Shown in pieces: positions 48,704 to 58,562 of a stretch of 64,000 nucleotides of DNA. Each line of letters starts with the position of its first letter. The first letter of the stretch is position 1. The translations under genes were made by a program, and so were the position numbers. Source of the DNA: Acinetobacter sp. YWS30-1 (GTDB lineage Bacteria; Pseudomonadota; Gammaproteobacteria; Pseudomonadales; Moraxellaceae). The notes below the pieces were generated by a model. It searched no databases. It was given only the letters and a program-made list of their open reading frames with translations, and was not told where the DNA came from. The stretch is from contig NZ_CP114606.1 in assembly GCF_033558715.1 (NCBI RefSeq), forward strand, positions 620,001 to 684,000. The letters are read 5' to 3'.

Positions 48704-49171
48704 TTAGATTCCTACATCCAGATATGAACTTTCCTTTACTTCTTCCATCACCACATAACTATGTGAGGAAGCAGAAGATGGGAGCTTTTTTAATAAATCC
48801 CCAAGCAGACGCCGGTAAGCACTCATTTCCTTTAGGCGTGCTTTCACCAGATAATCAAAATCTCCCGAGATCAGATGACATTCCAGCACTTCAGGAATTT
48901 CACTTAAGTCACGCGCGACCTGTTCAAATACATCACCGGATTTGGCAGAAAGTTTGATTTCCAGAAACACTAACAGGTTCTTTTCCAGCTTTTCCGGATT
49001 GAGCCGGGCATGGTAACCCATGATGATCCCATCCCGTTCCAGTCGCTTGACCCGCTCGGAACAAGGTGTGGTGGAGAGGTTGACTCGGGAGGCAAGTTCA
49101 CTAATGGCAATGCGTCCATCGCGCTGCAAGATATCTAAAATCATGCGATCAATGCGGTCTAATTTACGCAT
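48704..49171 (-). CDS. dadR: Lrp/AsnC-family regulator, probably of alanine catabolism
   Basis: 155 residues. N-terminal helix-turn-helix (LDRIDRMILDILQRDGRIAI, then SELASRVNLSTTPCSERVKR) and C-terminal RAM ligand domain (VFLEIKLSAKSG, CHLISGDFDYLVKA). It is divergent from dadA with 140 bases between, a typical place for the alanine-responsive activator DadR of pseudomonads. Target assignment is from position. An AGTGAA-A-TTCACT palindrome in the gap is a candidate site. Confidence 0.75.
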   Translation of the reverse strand: MRKLDRIDRMILDILQRDGRIAISELASRVNLSTTPCSERVKRLERDGIIMGYHARLNPEKLEKNLLVFLEIKLSAKSGDVFEQVARDLSEIPEVLECHLISGDFDYLVKARLKEMSAYRRLLGDLLKKLPSSASSHSYVVMEEVKESSYLDVGI

Positions 49172-49242
49172 CTATTATTCCCTTAATTTTTAAAAATGAC
49201 GCGAAAAATCTAGTGAATTTGCTGAATATATTAGTTTAAAAC

Positions 49243-49255
49243 AGTGAAATTCACT
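49243..49255. promoter_or_regulatory. candidate DadR/Lrp-type operator
   Basis: Perfect odd-centred palindrome AGTGAA-A-TTCACT in the gap between the regulator and dadA, with a related half-site AGTGAATTT at 49212-49220. Confidence 0.4.
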
Positions 49256-49311
49256 ATTGATCCAAAAATATACTGGTGAAATAAACTATAAATGTCATTG
49301 AGGGTAATGTC

Positions 49312-50571
49312 ATGCGCGTAATTGTATTAGGTGGTGGTGTCATTGGTGTAACAAGTGCCTACTATCTTGCGCAGCAGGGAGCAGAAGTGACTGTCCTTGA
49401 CCGTCAGGCAGGTCCAGCTGAAGAAACCAGTTTTGGTAATGCAGGCCAGATTTCTCCTGGTTATTCGACACCGTGGGCAGCACCTGGCATTCCATTTAAA
49501 GCAGTGAAATGGATGTTCCAGCATCATGCACCATTGGCGATTAATGTCGATGGTAGTCTGTGGCAGTTACAGTGGATGGCTCAGATGCTGAAAAACTGTA
49601 ATGCCCAGCATTATGCAGTGAATAAAGAACGTATGGTGCGGGTCGCTGAATATAGCCGTGACTGTTTACGTAATCTACGTCGTGATATCGGCATTTCTTA
49701 TGAAAACCGTTCTAAAGGAACCTTGCAGATTTTTCGTAAGGAAGCACAGCTCGATGCAGTGCAACGTGATATCGAAGTGCTGAAAGAAACCGGCGTGGAT
49801 TTTGAATTGCTGGATCGTGAACAGCTAGCAAAAGTTGAACCGGCACTGGCAGAAGCTAAAGATAAACTGGTAGGTGGTTTGCATCTGCCAAATGATGAAA
49901 CTGGAGACTGCTACCTGTTCACCAATGCGCTGGCCAATTATGCCAAAGGCATGGGCGTACAGTTCAAGTTTAACCAGCATGTTGAAAAACTGCTGTTTGA
50001 AGGTGACCAGATTAAAGGTGTGCTGGTCAACGGTCAGGTATTGACCGCAGATAAATATGTGCTGGCTTTCGGTAGCTATTCCCGTGATTTCCTGAAGCCG
50101 TTACACCTGGATCTGCCGGTGTATCCGGTTAAAGGTTATTCATTGACCATTCCAATTGTGGATCAGACTCATGCACCGCAATCGACTGTGCTGGATGAAA
50201 CTTACAAGATTGCATTGACTCGTTTTGATCAGCGCATCCGTGTCGGTGGTATGGCAGAGCTGACAGGCTTTAATTTGGGTCTGAATGAAGATCGTCGCGC
50301 AACCTTGGAAATGGTCACTCGTGACCTGTTCCCGGGCGGCGATATGGCGCAGGCCAGTTTCTGGACCGGCTTACGTCCAATGACGCCGGATAGTACACCA
50401 ATTATTGGACCGACACGCTTTAACAATCTGTTCCTGAATACTGGGCACGGTACGCTTGGCTGGACCATGGCCTGTGGCTCAGGAAAGCTGATCAGTGATC
50501 TGGTACTGGGTCAAGCACCTGAGATTAGTACTGAAGGCTTGTCGCTGAATCGTTATCAGCAGGTTGCTTAA
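49312..50571 (+). CDS. dadA: D-amino acid dehydrogenase DadA
   Basis: 419 residues, FAD-dependent membrane-associated enzyme oxidising D-alanine to pyruvate, feeding electrons to the respiratory chain. FAD motif [20 protein letters not shown] (GxGxxG), [16 protein letters not shown], and the C-terminal [14 protein letters not shown] and [20 protein letters not shown] are all typical. GAGGGT lies 8 bases before the ATG. First of the dadA-racemase-ridA-permease run. Confidence 0.94.
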   Translation: MRVIVLGGGVIGVTSAYYLAQQGAEVTVLDRQAGPAEETSFGNAGQISPGYSTPWAAPGIPFKAVKWMFQHHAPLAINVDGSLWQLQWMAQMLKNCNAQHYAVNKERMVRVAEYSRDCLRNLRRDIGISYENRSKGTLQIFRKEAQLDAVQRDIEVLKETGVDFELLDREQLAKVEPALAEAKDKLVGGLHLPNDETGDCYLFTNALANYAKGMGVQFKFNQHVEKLLFEGDQIKGVLVNGQVLTADKYVLAFGSYSRDFLKPLHLDLPVYPVKGYSLTIPIVDQTHAPQSTVLDETYKIALTRFDQRIRVGGMAELTGFNLGLNEDRRATLEMVTRDLFPGGDMAQASFWTGLRPMTPDSTPIIGPTRFNNLFLNTGHGTLGWTMACGSGKLISDLVLGQAPEISTEGLSLNRYQQVA

Positions 50572-50606
50572 GCTTTTAAGGATTATCAGTTTCAGGGAAG
50601 AAATTT

Positions 50607-51719
50607 ATGCCACGTCCAATACACGCGGTGATTCATCAACAGGCATTGCAACATAACCTGCAAGTTGCACGTTCCTGCGCACCTCAAAGCCAGGTCTTTG
50701 CAGTGGTTAAAGCTGATGCCTATGGGCACGGTATTGAGCGGGTTTATCCCGCATTAAAAAGTGCTGATGGTTTTGCCTTTCTGGATCTTACTGAAGGAAA
50801 GCGTTTGCGTGCCTTAGGCTGTGACAAACCCTTATTGTTACTGGAAGGCATTTTTGGCCTTGAAGATTTATTCGACTGCGCCAAGTACGGGATAAGTTTT
50901 GCAATTCATGCCCAGCATCAACTGGAATGGTTAAAAACCTTTGTCGACTTACAACCAGACGTACAGTTTGATGTCTTTTTAAAAATGAATAGCGGAATGA
51001 ACCGGCTCGGTTTTGTACCTGAGCAGTATCCTGTGGCTTTTCAGGAATTAAAGAGCATTGAGCAAGTACGCTCCATCAGTCATATGACCCATTTCTCCGA
51101 TGCGGATGGCATGCGATTTGGACAGGAAGGTATTGAACATCAACAACTGGTCTTTACCGAAACCATTCAAAATCTGCCGGGCAAAACTTCACTCAGTAAT
51201 AGTGCTGCCATTCTGCGTCATCATCAGCATATACAGTCAGACATTGTACGTAGCGGCATCATGCTTTACGGCAGCTCACCTGACTATCCCGCCCATACGA
51301 TTGATCACTGGAACTTAAAGCCGACCATGAGTCTGCGTAGCGAACTGATCGCGATTCAGCAGGTTCGGGCAGGAGACAGCATTGGTTATGGCTCTACTTT
51401 TATAGTTGAGCAAGATATGCAGATTGGAATTGTGGCCTGTGGTTATGCGGATGGTTATCAGCGAATCACACAAACTGGAACACCAGTTTTGGTAGATGGG
51501 ATTCGAACCCAAACGGTCGGTCGCGTCAGTATGGATATGCTGGCGGTTGATCTAGGTTCTGTACCTGATGCGCAGATTGGTAGCGAAGTTGTGCTGTGGG
51601 GACAATCCATACACGGCACAGTATTGCCGATTGATGAAGTGGCCGCGGGTTCGGGTACGGTTGGCTATGAGCTGATGTGTGCCATTACTCAACGTGTGCC
51701 CGTGCAGATTGAAAGCTAA
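50607..51719 (+). CDS. dadX: alanine racemase, catabolic type
   Basis: 370 residues, PLP enzyme converting L- to D-alanine, which DadA then oxidises. The PLP lysine is in FAVVKADAYGHG near the N-terminus; RSGIMLYGSSP and the catalytic-tyrosine region SIGYGSTF are present. Position 35 bases after dadA argues for the catabolic paralogue DadX; sequence alone does not separate it from Alr. No second racemase is in the window. Confidence 0.9.
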   Translation: MPRPIHAVIHQQALQHNLQVARSCAPQSQVFAVVKADAYGHGIERVYPALKSADGFAFLDLTEGKRLRALGCDKPLLLLEGIFGLEDLFDCAKYGISFAIHAQHQLEWLKTFVDLQPDVQFDVFLKMNSGMNRLGFVPEQYPVAFQELKSIEQVRSISHMTHFSDADGMRFGQEGIEHQQLVFTETIQNLPGKTSLSNSAAILRHHQHIQSDIVRSGIMLYGSSPDYPAHTIDHWNLKPTMSLRSELIAIQQVRAGDSIGYGSTFIVEQDMQIGIVACGYADGYQRITQTGTPVLVDGIRTQTVGRVSMDMLAVDLGSVPDAQIGSEVVLWGQSIHGTVLPIDEVAAGSGTVGYELMCAITQRVPVQIES

Positions 51720-51757
51720 AGATTAAACAAATATTAGAAATAAGAGAGGATAAAATT

Positions 51758-52120
51758 ATGACGGAACATGCAGATATTCAGCGTTTGAACAGCAATCAGG
51801 TGATGAGTGCTGTCACCATTCACAATAAAACGGTGTATTTATCAGGGCAGGTGCCGGACAGCACCAGTCTAGATATTCGTGGTCAAACGCGTGAAGTGCT
51901 CATGAAGATTGATCAACTCCTTAAACTGGCAGGTACAGACAAAAGCCGTCTGTTATCTGCACAGCTCTTTGTTAAAAACCTGGAAGACTTTCAAACCGTC
52001 AATGCACTCTGGATTGAATGGCTCGAGGGATGTGGCACACCAGCACGCGCAACCATTCAGGCGGATCTGGTAAATCCCGCCTGGTTAATTGAAATTGCAG
52101 TGATTGCAGCACTCCCTTAA
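51758..52120 (+). CDS. RidA-family enamine/imine deaminase
   Basis: 120 residues, RidA/YjgF/UK114 fold. Proteins with the catalytic arginine hydrolyse reactive imine intermediates; here GTPARATIQADLVNP carries that arginine and the terminal LIEIAVIAALP the glutamate. In an operon with PLP and FAD alanine enzymes it would clear imines released by DadA or the racemase, which is inference. GAGGA before the ATG. Confidence 0.85.
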   Translation: MTEHADIQRLNSNQVMSAVTIHNKTVYLSGQVPDSTSLDIRGQTREVLMKIDQLLKLAGTDKSRLLSAQLFVKNLEDFQTVNALWIEWLEGCGTPARATIQADLVNPAWLIEIAVIAALP

Positions 52121-52272
52121 GTTGCTTCAGATTTTTATATCTCCCAACTTGATTTTGTAAGCACATCAGGCCTGATCATTTAATCCATTAAATGAAACTG
52201 CATCTGCAATCAGGATTTCAGGAAGAAATCCGATCAGATAAGCGAAGGCTTGATGTGAAAAAGGAACCGAAT

Positions 52273-53712
52273 ATGAATACAGCCTCTTCTAAAGATGATG
52301 CATCATCATCTCCCCATGAATTACAACGTAAGCTCTCTAACCGCCATTTGCAGTTAATTGCCATTGGTGGTGCCATTGGTACAGGCCTGTTTATGGGTTC
52401 TGGTAAAACGATTGCACTGGCAGGGCCTTCAATCTTGTTTATCTACATGATTATTGGAGCCATGTTCTTTTTCCTGATGCGTGCATTAGGGGAAATCCTG
52501 TTATCCAATTTGCACTATAAATCCTTCATTGATATGGCGCATGACCTGATTGGTCCGGGGGCTGGCTATTATATTGGCTGGTCGTACTGGCTGGGCTGGA
52601 TTCTGGTCGGTATTGCCGACTTAGCGGCAATTATCAATTATCTGAATTTCTGGCTGCCACCCGATATGGCTTTTACACCCATGGGACAGGCCATGATCAG
52701 TGCGGGCTGTGTATTGCTGGTACTGGGAATTAACCTGCTGACCGTGAAGCTGTTTGGTGAAATCGAGTTTTGGTTCGCCCTGATTAAAATTCTGGCGATT
52801 CTGGGCCTGATTGTGATTGGCGGATATATGATCTTCAGCGACTTCCAGGCACCAAGTGGATCGGCTGCCAGCCTGACCAATGTCTGGGCCTATGATGGTA
52901 TGTTCCCTAAGGGCACAATGGGCTTTCTGGCTGGCTTCCAGATTGCGATGTTTGCTTTCGTAGGTGTAGAGCTGCTGGGTACGATGGCGGCTGAAACCAA
53001 GGATCCGGAAAAGAACTTGCCTAAAGCAGTGAATGCGATTCCTACGCGAATCATCCTGTTCTATGTATTGTCTCTGCTGGTGATTATGTCTGTAACGCCG
53101 TGGGTAGAAATTCCTGCTGATCAAAGCCCTTTCGTGACCCTTTTCCTGCATGCGGGTATTCCAGTGTCAGCCATTATCATGAATCTGGTGGTGCTGTCTT
53201 CTGTGATGTCCTCCATGAATAGTGGCGTGTTCTCTACCAGCCGGATGCTGTTTGGTCTGGCACGTGATGGTCAGGCACCTCAGGCTTTGGCTGAGCTTTC
53301 AAGTCGCGCAGTTCCGGCTAAAGGTCTGTTATTTTCTTGTGCCTTTATTATGGCAGGTGCGACTTTCCAGTACTTTGTACCGAACACGATGGAAGCCTTT
53401 ACGCTGGCCAGCTCACTCTGTGTGATTCTGTTTATCAGTATCTGGGGGCTGATTATGGTGTGTTATATCCGTTACCGTAAACAGCAACCTGAAAAACATG
53501 CCACTTCGACCTTCAAGATGCCGGGCGGAATCTGGATGTCCTATCTGGTGCTAATCTTCTTGTTCTTTGCCTTAGTTATTTTAAGTCTGGAAGCAGATAC
53601 CATGAAAGCACTGATGATTAGCCCGCTGTGGTTGGTGATTTTGTTCGCCACCTATCATACTTTGTATAAACCACGTCTTCGTAAACGTCAGCAACTTCTC
53701 TCCGGAGAATAA
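52273..53712 (+). CDS. amino acid permease (CycA/AroP family, likely D-alanine)
   Basis: 479 residues from the ATG at 52273 (AAGGA 8 bases before); the frame upstream to 52192 is open but not family-like. About twelve membrane helices of the APC amino acid transporter family. RHLQLIAIGGAIGTGLFMGSG-type start (here NRHLQLIAIGGAIGTGLFMG), and a late LFSCAFIMAGATFQYFV. Position after dadA-dadX-ridA makes a CycA-like D-alanine/D-serine/glycine importer likely. A terminator follows. Confidence 0.85.
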   Translation: MNTASSKDDASSSPHELQRKLSNRHLQLIAIGGAIGTGLFMGSGKTIALAGPSILFIYMIIGAMFFFLMRALGEILLSNLHYKSFIDMAHDLIGPGAGYYIGWSYWLGWILVGIADLAAIINYLNFWLPPDMAFTPMGQAMISAGCVLLVLGINLLTVKLFGEIEFWFALIKILAILGLIVIGGYMIFSDFQAPSGSAASLTNVWAYDGMFPKGTMGFLAGFQIAMFAFVGVELLGTMAAETKDPEKNLPKAVNAIPTRIILFYVLSLLVIMSVTPWVEIPADQSPFVTLFLHAGIPVSAIIMNLVVLSSVMSSMNSGVFSTSRMLFGLARDGQAPQALAELSSRAVPAKGLLFSCAFIMAGATFQYFVPNTMEAFTLASSLCVILFISIWGLIMVCYIRYRKQQPEKHATSTFKMPGGIWMSYLVLIFLFFALVILSLEADTMKALMISPLWLVILFATYHTLYKPRLRKRQQLLSGE

Positions 53713-53723
53713 AGTGCAGACAT

Positions 53724-53753
53724 AAAAAATCCCCGATCAATCGGGGATTTTTT
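53724..53753. terminator. bidirectional terminator between the permease and hemJ
   Basis: Long arms AAAAAATCCCCGAT and ATCGGGGATTTTTT around CA, between two convergent genes. Confidence 0.9.
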
Positions 53754-53766
53754 ATTTTAGGGAATT

Positions 53767-54219
53767 TTAGAAAGTAGGTTTTACCACCACTAAAATCACT
53801 ACTGCAAACAGGATCAAGGTTGGCATTTCATTAAAGAAGCGCCAGAACTTGTGTGACTTGTAATGGGCATTTTCCATCAGTTTCTTACGATAATAACCAC
53901 ATACCAAATGGTAAATGACTAGCAAGCCAACCAAGCCGACTTTCAGATAGAACCATAAGGCTTCATGGTAATGACGCGTTGCATCACCCCAATCGACTAG
54001 AAAGTGTGCTGTGATCAGCGTGGCGACCATAGCTGGCCACATAATCCCGCGATACAGCTTGCGTTCCATAATTTCAAAGCGTTGATGACTTACGACATCT
54101 TCGCTCATGGCATGGTAGACATAAAGCCGTGGCAGATAGAACAATGCAGCAAACCAGCAAACCACAGCAATAATATGTAATGCTTTTACCCACAAGAAAG
54201 CATCAGAAGGAGCATCCAT
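53767..54219 (-). CDS. hemJ: protoporphyrinogen oxidase HemJ
   Basis: 150 residues, four membrane helices (UPF0093). HemJ oxidises protoporphyrinogen IX in heme synthesis in most bacteria lacking HemG. The first helix has the essential histidine (WVKALHIIAVVCWFAALF), followed by LPRLYVYHAM. I take the ATG at 54219; the TTG at 54222 just before it is not needed. HemJ is the usual protoporphyrinogen oxidase of Acinetobacter. Confidence 0.9.
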   Translation of the reverse strand: MDAPSDAFLWVKALHIIAVVCWFAALFYLPRLYVYHAMSEDVVSHQRFEIMERKLYRGIMWPAMVATLITAHFLVDWGDATRHYHEALWFYLKVGLVGLLVIYHLVCGYYRKKLMENAHYKSHKFWRFFNEMPTLILFAVVILVVVKPTF

Positions 54220-54242
54220 CAAGTCACCCTAAAATGGGCGGC

Positions 54243-55472
54243 TTAGCCTTCCCATTTTTTGAAAACGAGACAAGCATTTACGCCGCCGAAACCGAAACTG
54301 TTACTCATCACAGTATTCAATTTTGCGTCACGTTTTTCAAGTACGATATCAAATGGTTTTGCGCCTTCATCCAGTTCAGTCACATTGATGTTTGGTGCAA
54401 TAAAGTCATTTTGCATCATCAGGATAGAGTAGATCGCTTCCTGTACACCTGCAGCACCCAGGCTGTGACCTGTCATAGATTTAGTCGAGCTGAGTGGAGG
54501 AACCTGACCTTCACCGAAGGCACGTGCCATAGCTTTAAGTTCAGTAACATCACCTGCTGGGGTAGAAGTACCATGTGTATTCACATAGTCAATTTTATCT
54601 ACACCATGCTGTTTGGCTTCTTCTAGAGCCATCAGGATACAACGTGTTGCACCTTCGCCAGATGGAGCAACCATGTCAGCACCATCAGAGTTAGCTGCAT
54701 AAGCCACAACCTCAGCCAGAATATTCGCGCCACGTGCCTGAGCATGTTCCAGTGACTCAAGCACCACAAAACCGCCACCACCAGCAATCACGAAACCGTC
54801 ACGGTCTGCTGAATATGGACGAGAAGCTGTTTCAGGTGTGTCGTTGTATTTAGAGCACAGTGCACCCATCGCATCAAACAGCAGGCTTTGAGACCAGTGA
54901 TCTTCTTCGCCACCACCGGCAAGCATTAGATCCTGTTTGCCTAATTGAATCAGGTTATAAGCATAACCAATGGCATCGGCAGAAGTTGCGCAGGCGCTGG
55001 TAATCGAGTGGGCAATCCCTTGTAATTTGAATGCCACACCGACGTTTGCTGTAATGGTATTCGACATGTTACGTGGTACGAAGAATGGACCAACTTTGCG
55101 TGCGCCTTTTTCTTCCAGCAATTTTGTCATTTCTACTACAGAAGCTGTCGAGTTGCCACCTGAACCACCCGCAATACCATAACGTGGATTATTCGCCAGA
55201 TCTTCCTGCTTTAAACCCGCATGCTCAACAGCAGCCACAGCAGCATTATAGGCATACATCGCGCACACGCCCATAAAGCGTTTCAGCTTACGGTCAATAC
55301 CATCAAAATCCTGTTCAGCAGCAGCGCTAACATGACTCTTGAAATTCAGTTCAGCATAAGTCGGATTAAAACGTGTTCCTGAAATCCCGTTTTGTAAAGA
55401 GTGATTCACATCCTCTAATGTATTACCAATGCACGAGTTAATACCCATACCAGTGATGACAACACGTTTCAT
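54243..55472 (-). CDS. fabB: 3-oxoacyl-ACP synthase I, FabB-like
   Basis: 409 residues, condensing enzyme of fatty acid elongation. Catalytic triad: Cys in TSACATSADA, His in NTHGTSTPAGD, His in MTGHSLGAAGV. It has the FabB-type NTHGTSTPAGD rather than the FabF-type HGTSTPLND, and FGFGGVNACLVF at the end. FabB allows unsaturated fatty acid synthesis; no fabA lies nearby. The gene faces the convergent-free side alone, 24 bases after the hemJ start. Confidence 0.9.
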   Translation of the reverse strand: MKRVVITGMGINSCIGNTLEDVNHSLQNGISGTRFNPTYAELNFKSHVSAAAEQDFDGIDRKLKRFMGVCAMYAYNAAVAAVEHAGLKQEDLANNPRYGIAGGSGGNSTASVVEMTKLLEEKGARKVGPFFVPRNMSNTITANVGVAFKLQGIAHSITSACATSADAIGYAYNLIQLGKQDLMLAGGGEEDHWSQSLLFDAMGALCSKYNDTPETASRPYSADRDGFVIAGGGGFVVLESLEHAQARGANILAEVVAYAANSDGADMVAPSGEGATRCILMALEEAKQHGVDKIDYVNTHGTSTPAGDVTELKAMARAFGEGQVPPLSSTKSMTGHSLGAAGVQEAIYSILMMQNDFIAPNINVTELDEGAKPFDIVLEKRDAKLNTVMSNSFGFGGVNACLVFKKWEG

Positions 55473-55747
55473 CTACAGATCCTTATAGTTTATCTCTGGG
55501 GCAGCGGGAGATATCTGGCGTTGATAAGACAGCAAAATATAGCGCTGACCCCTATTTCACAATGCAGAACATCATAGCAGAAAGATTTTTGAAATCTTAT
55601 GGCAAATGTTATGCCGTGTGACAGTAGGTTGAGTTTATAAAGTACTGTGTAGAGCTTTTACTAAATGAAACAGAATAAGGTTGAGATAAATGCTGACTAC
55701 ACCTAGTATTTATACCAAATACAAGCACGTGCATGCTGAGGTAAAAA

Positions 55748-57250
55748 ATGGTAAATGCTAATAATAAACAATCTAATGGTCTGATTTCGAATGCCTTTGG
55801 AGTGGCGAAAAAGTTCAGTTCAACAGGTTTGGAACTGTTAAATCATGTTGCACCAGATTCTGTGACTAAAACCTTCAATACCGATCATGCTGTTGATGGC
55901 TCGGCAAAAGTCAAAAGCCCTTTTGCTTCAAAAAAATATGAAAATCCTAAAGACATGCTACGCGAACATCTTCCAAATGTTTCCCGTCAGCTGCTGGGCC
56001 GTCGTTTTAATACCGTGAATAATGTCGCGCATTTTGTTTCTCCCCAGCTGGCCGACAAAGTATCTGATTACTTTTATAATCACCTGAATCAGTTCAGCAA
56101 TCAGATGAGTTCGGTTGATGCCATTCTGAATGAAGCAGGGGCGAAGGATCTGGAAGAACTGACTCAGGATACTACGCGTTCTCAACGCATTTCTCAGGCA
56201 TTTGCTGAACAAAATAAATGGATGGCGACAGTACAAGGTGCGGTAAGTGGTGTCACTGGGGTATTGGGAACTGCGATTGATATTCCAGCTTCTTTACTGA
56301 TGGCACTGCGTACCATCTATCAAGTGGGACGTTCTTATGGTTTTGATTTGAGCAAGGAAGATGATCAGGAAATCGTACAGCATATCTTTAGACAGATTGA
56401 TCTCAGTCTGATTGCAGAAAAACAAGCACTCTTAATGGGGCTTAAAGCGCTGAGCAGTACCTTAAAGACACATGACCTGTCCCAGCTACAGACCATGCTC
56501 GGGTCAAGCAATGATATAGAAACACTGAAAAAATGGCTCAGTAATCAGGATGGCAGCATGAAGTGGGAATGGATGAACCATTTTCCGAAACTGTCTTTAT
56601 TAGAGCAGCTAACCAAACTGACTCCATTGGCAAGTGCAGGGATTGGTGCAGTCTATAGCCATCGCTTTGTGAATGATGTGAACCAGAAAGCTCAAGAAGT
56701 ATTCTCGCATGCTCGTCAGTATTTGCAGCAGCATCAGGATCTAGGTTTGTCGCCATATGCTGCCTATGAAAAAGCCGTTGACCTGCTCCAGCAGGCGACC
56801 CCGAAGCTGATGGAAAATCTTGATCATTCAGCCGCTGATAAAGATAAGCCAATTCTAGATAAAGAAATCCCAATTGAAGGCAATCAAACCATCAAGCAAG
56901 TCAAACTGGTTAAGAAAGAGCAGGAAAGCTTGAGCCCGGAAGAAGCTGAAGTGAAAAAAGATGAAAAGGTCAGTGAAGGTCTGGATGAATTGACCGATAA
57001 ACTGGTTGAACATGCCGACGCTAGACAGGAACAAAAACCGGCTATTCCAAAAGATTCTTTTGATGCAGATGCAGCCCTAGAAGAAGAGCTCGGCTTGCAG
57101 GAAAATGACACAGAAATGTTACAGGCAGCCGCTGAAGAAGAGACGGATACAAACAATCCAGAAAACTCCGAGACTGCAGACAAACAAACGCAAGCTAAGG
57201 AAACTACGGAAGATGTTACAAAAAATGCTGCCACGAAATCGAAAAAATGA
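55748..57250 (+). CDS. EcsC-family protein with acidic C-terminal tail
   Basis: 500 residues. The central EcsC-family domain runs from about residue 130 to 330, marked by AVSGVTGVLGTAIDIPASLL and ALRTIYQVGRSYGFDL. The function of bacterial EcsC proteins is unclear. The last 130 residues (from about 370) are strongly charged, Glu/Lys/Asp/Ala-rich and probably unstructured. No signal peptide; the hydrophobic segments in the EcsC domain could touch a membrane. It stands alone before the str operon. Confidence 0.75.
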   Translation: MVNANNKQSNGLISNAFGVAKKFSSTGLELLNHVAPDSVTKTFNTDHAVDGSAKVKSPFASKKYENPKDMLREHLPNVSRQLLGRRFNTVNNVAHFVSPQLADKVSDYFYNHLNQFSNQMSSVDAILNEAGAKDLEELTQDTTRSQRISQAFAEQNKWMATVQGAVSGVTGVLGTAIDIPASLLMALRTIYQVGRSYGFDLSKEDDQEIVQHIFRQIDLSLIAEKQALLMGLKALSSTLKTHDLSQLQTMLGSSNDIETLKKWLSNQDGSMKWEWMNHFPKLSLLEQLTKLTPLASAGIGAVYSHRFVNDVNQKAQEVFSHARQYLQQHQDLGLSPYAAYEKAVDLLQQATPKLMENLDHSAADKDKPILDKEIPIEGNQTIKQVKLVKKEQESLSPEEAEVKKDEKVSEGLDELTDKLVEHADARQEQKPAIPKDSFDADAALEEELGLQENDTEMLQAAAEEETDTNNPENSETADKQTQAKETTEDVTKNAATKSKK

Positions 57251-57405
57251 ATGATTTTCACCATAAAATAAACGCTTAAAGTCGAGATGCGATCGTGTTT
57301 TGCCTGACTCCGGCATATTGACCGATTTTGCATCTTGACATACAATTGCATGCCCTCAAAAAGTAGTATTTTTTTGGGGCTTTTTATTAACGGGAGAATT
57401 GCCAC

Positions 57406-57780
57406 ATGGCAACAACAAATCAGTTGATCCGTAAGGGTCGTACGACTTTAGTTGAAAAATCTAAAGTTCCTGCGTTGAAGGCTTGTCCACAGCGCCGTGG
57501 TGTTTGTACACGTGTTTACACAACTACACCTAAAAAACCTAACTCAGCAATGCGTAAAGTTTGCCGTGTTCGCTTAACTTCAGGTTTCGAAGTTTCTAGC
57601 TACATCGGTGGTGAAGGCCATAACCTGCAAGAGCACAGTGTTGTTCTTATCCGTGGTGGTCGTGTTAAAGACTTACCAGGTGTACGTTACCATACCGTTC
57701 GTGGTTCTTTAGACTGTGCTGGTGTTAAAGATCGTAACCAAGCTCGTTCTAAATACGGTACTAAACGTCCTAAGAAATAA
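57406..57780 (+). CDS. rpsL: 30S ribosomal protein S12
   Basis: 124 residues. [20 protein letters not shown] and [20 protein letters not shown] are diagnostic. The two sites whose change usually gives streptomycin resistance are the wild-type lysines (in PKKPNS and RVKDLPGV). Head of the str operon rpsL-rpsG-fusA-tuf. GGGAG before the ATG. The stop lies inside a small hairpin with a TTCG loop. Confidence 0.98.
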   Translation: MATTNQLIRKGRTTLVEKSKVPALKACPQRRGVCTRVYTTTPKKPNSAMRKVCRVRLTSGFEVSSYIGGEGHNLQEHSVVLIRGGRVKDLPGVRYHTVRGSLDCAGVKDRNQARSKYGTKRPKK

Positions 57781-57793
57781 TCTTTCGAGATTA
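57778..57793 (+). repeat. stop-codon hairpin of rpsL
   Basis: TAATCT-TTCG-AGATTA: the stop codon is in the left arm and the loop is a TTCG tetraloop. A nearly identical element overlaps the fusA stop. Confidence 0.6.
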
Positions 57794-57960
57794 AGCTCTT
57801 AGTTCGCTAGAACTGCAATCCTTTATCGTCTCGCTTGTCTGATTTCTGCATTTAATTTTGTGAAAATTCAAGCGACGTGTAGTAAGGCCAGCGAATGCAC
57901 ACGACACTTTGTGCTACTGCTGGATTAACCTGAAGTGTCATATTTATAGGTAGTTTTAAA

Positions 57961-58431
57961 ATGCCAAGACGTCGCGTAGTCGCTGCTCGTGAAATCCTTC
58001 CGGATCCTAAGTTCAGCAGCCAAACAATCGCTAAATTCATGAACCACGTAATGCAAGATGGTAAAAAATCTATTGCTGAAAGTATCGTTTACGGTGCTTT
58101 AGACCGCGTTCAAGAAAAATCTAAAGTAGATCCAGTTGAATTTTTCGAGACTACTCTTGAAAAAGTTCGTCCTATGGTCGAAGTAAAAGCACGCCGTGTT
58201 GGTGGTGCTACATACCAGGTACCTATGGAAGTGCGCCCATCCCGTCGTACTGCCTTGGCTATGCGTTGGTTAGTAGATGCTGCTGCTAAGCGTTCTGAAA
58301 AAACTATGGCTTTACGTCTTGCTGGCGAGTTGCTTGATGCAGCTGAAGGTAAAGGCGCAGCGGTTAAAAAACGTGAAGATGTGCACCGTATGGCTGAAGC
58401 CAACAAAGCCTTCTCTCACTATCGCTTCTAA
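57961..58431 (+). CDS. rpsG: 30S ribosomal protein S7
   Basis: 156 residues. [38 protein letters not shown] and [19 protein letters not shown] are diagnostic. S7 nucleates assembly of the 30S head and in E. coli controls this operon by binding its mRNA. It starts 180 bases after rpsL, longer than in E. coli, and the gap may hold control structure. Confidence 0.98.
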   Translation: MPRRRVVAAREILPDPKFSSQTIAKFMNHVMQDGKKSIAESIVYGALDRVQEKSKVDPVEFFETTLEKVRPMVEVKARRVGGATYQVPMEVRPSRRTALAMRWLVDAAAKRSEKTMALRLAGELLDAAEGKGAAVKKREDVHRMAEANKAFSHYRF

Positions 58432-58494
58432 GCGGTTAAAACAGCCCCTATTCAGGAGGATGATGAGCCAGTTTTCGCTGTTTTGTCATCGAAT

Positions 58495-58523
58495 CGCTTT
58501 AAGCTGCCCAGCAGCTTAAAGCG
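58495..58523 (+). repeat. 13-base perfect hairpin between rpsG and fusA
   Basis: CGCTTTAAGCTGC and GCAGCTTAAAGCG around CCA. No T-run follows directly, so it is more likely a processing or regulatory stem than a terminator in this operon. Confidence 0.75.
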
Positions 58524-58562
58524 TCCTGTTTTAAACAACAAAATTTAGGAATGCAAGAAATC

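Noticed and set aside
52621..53151. 176-residue open frame antisense to the permease gene
   Set aside because: Composition reflects the complement of membrane-helix codons; the sense gene is certain.
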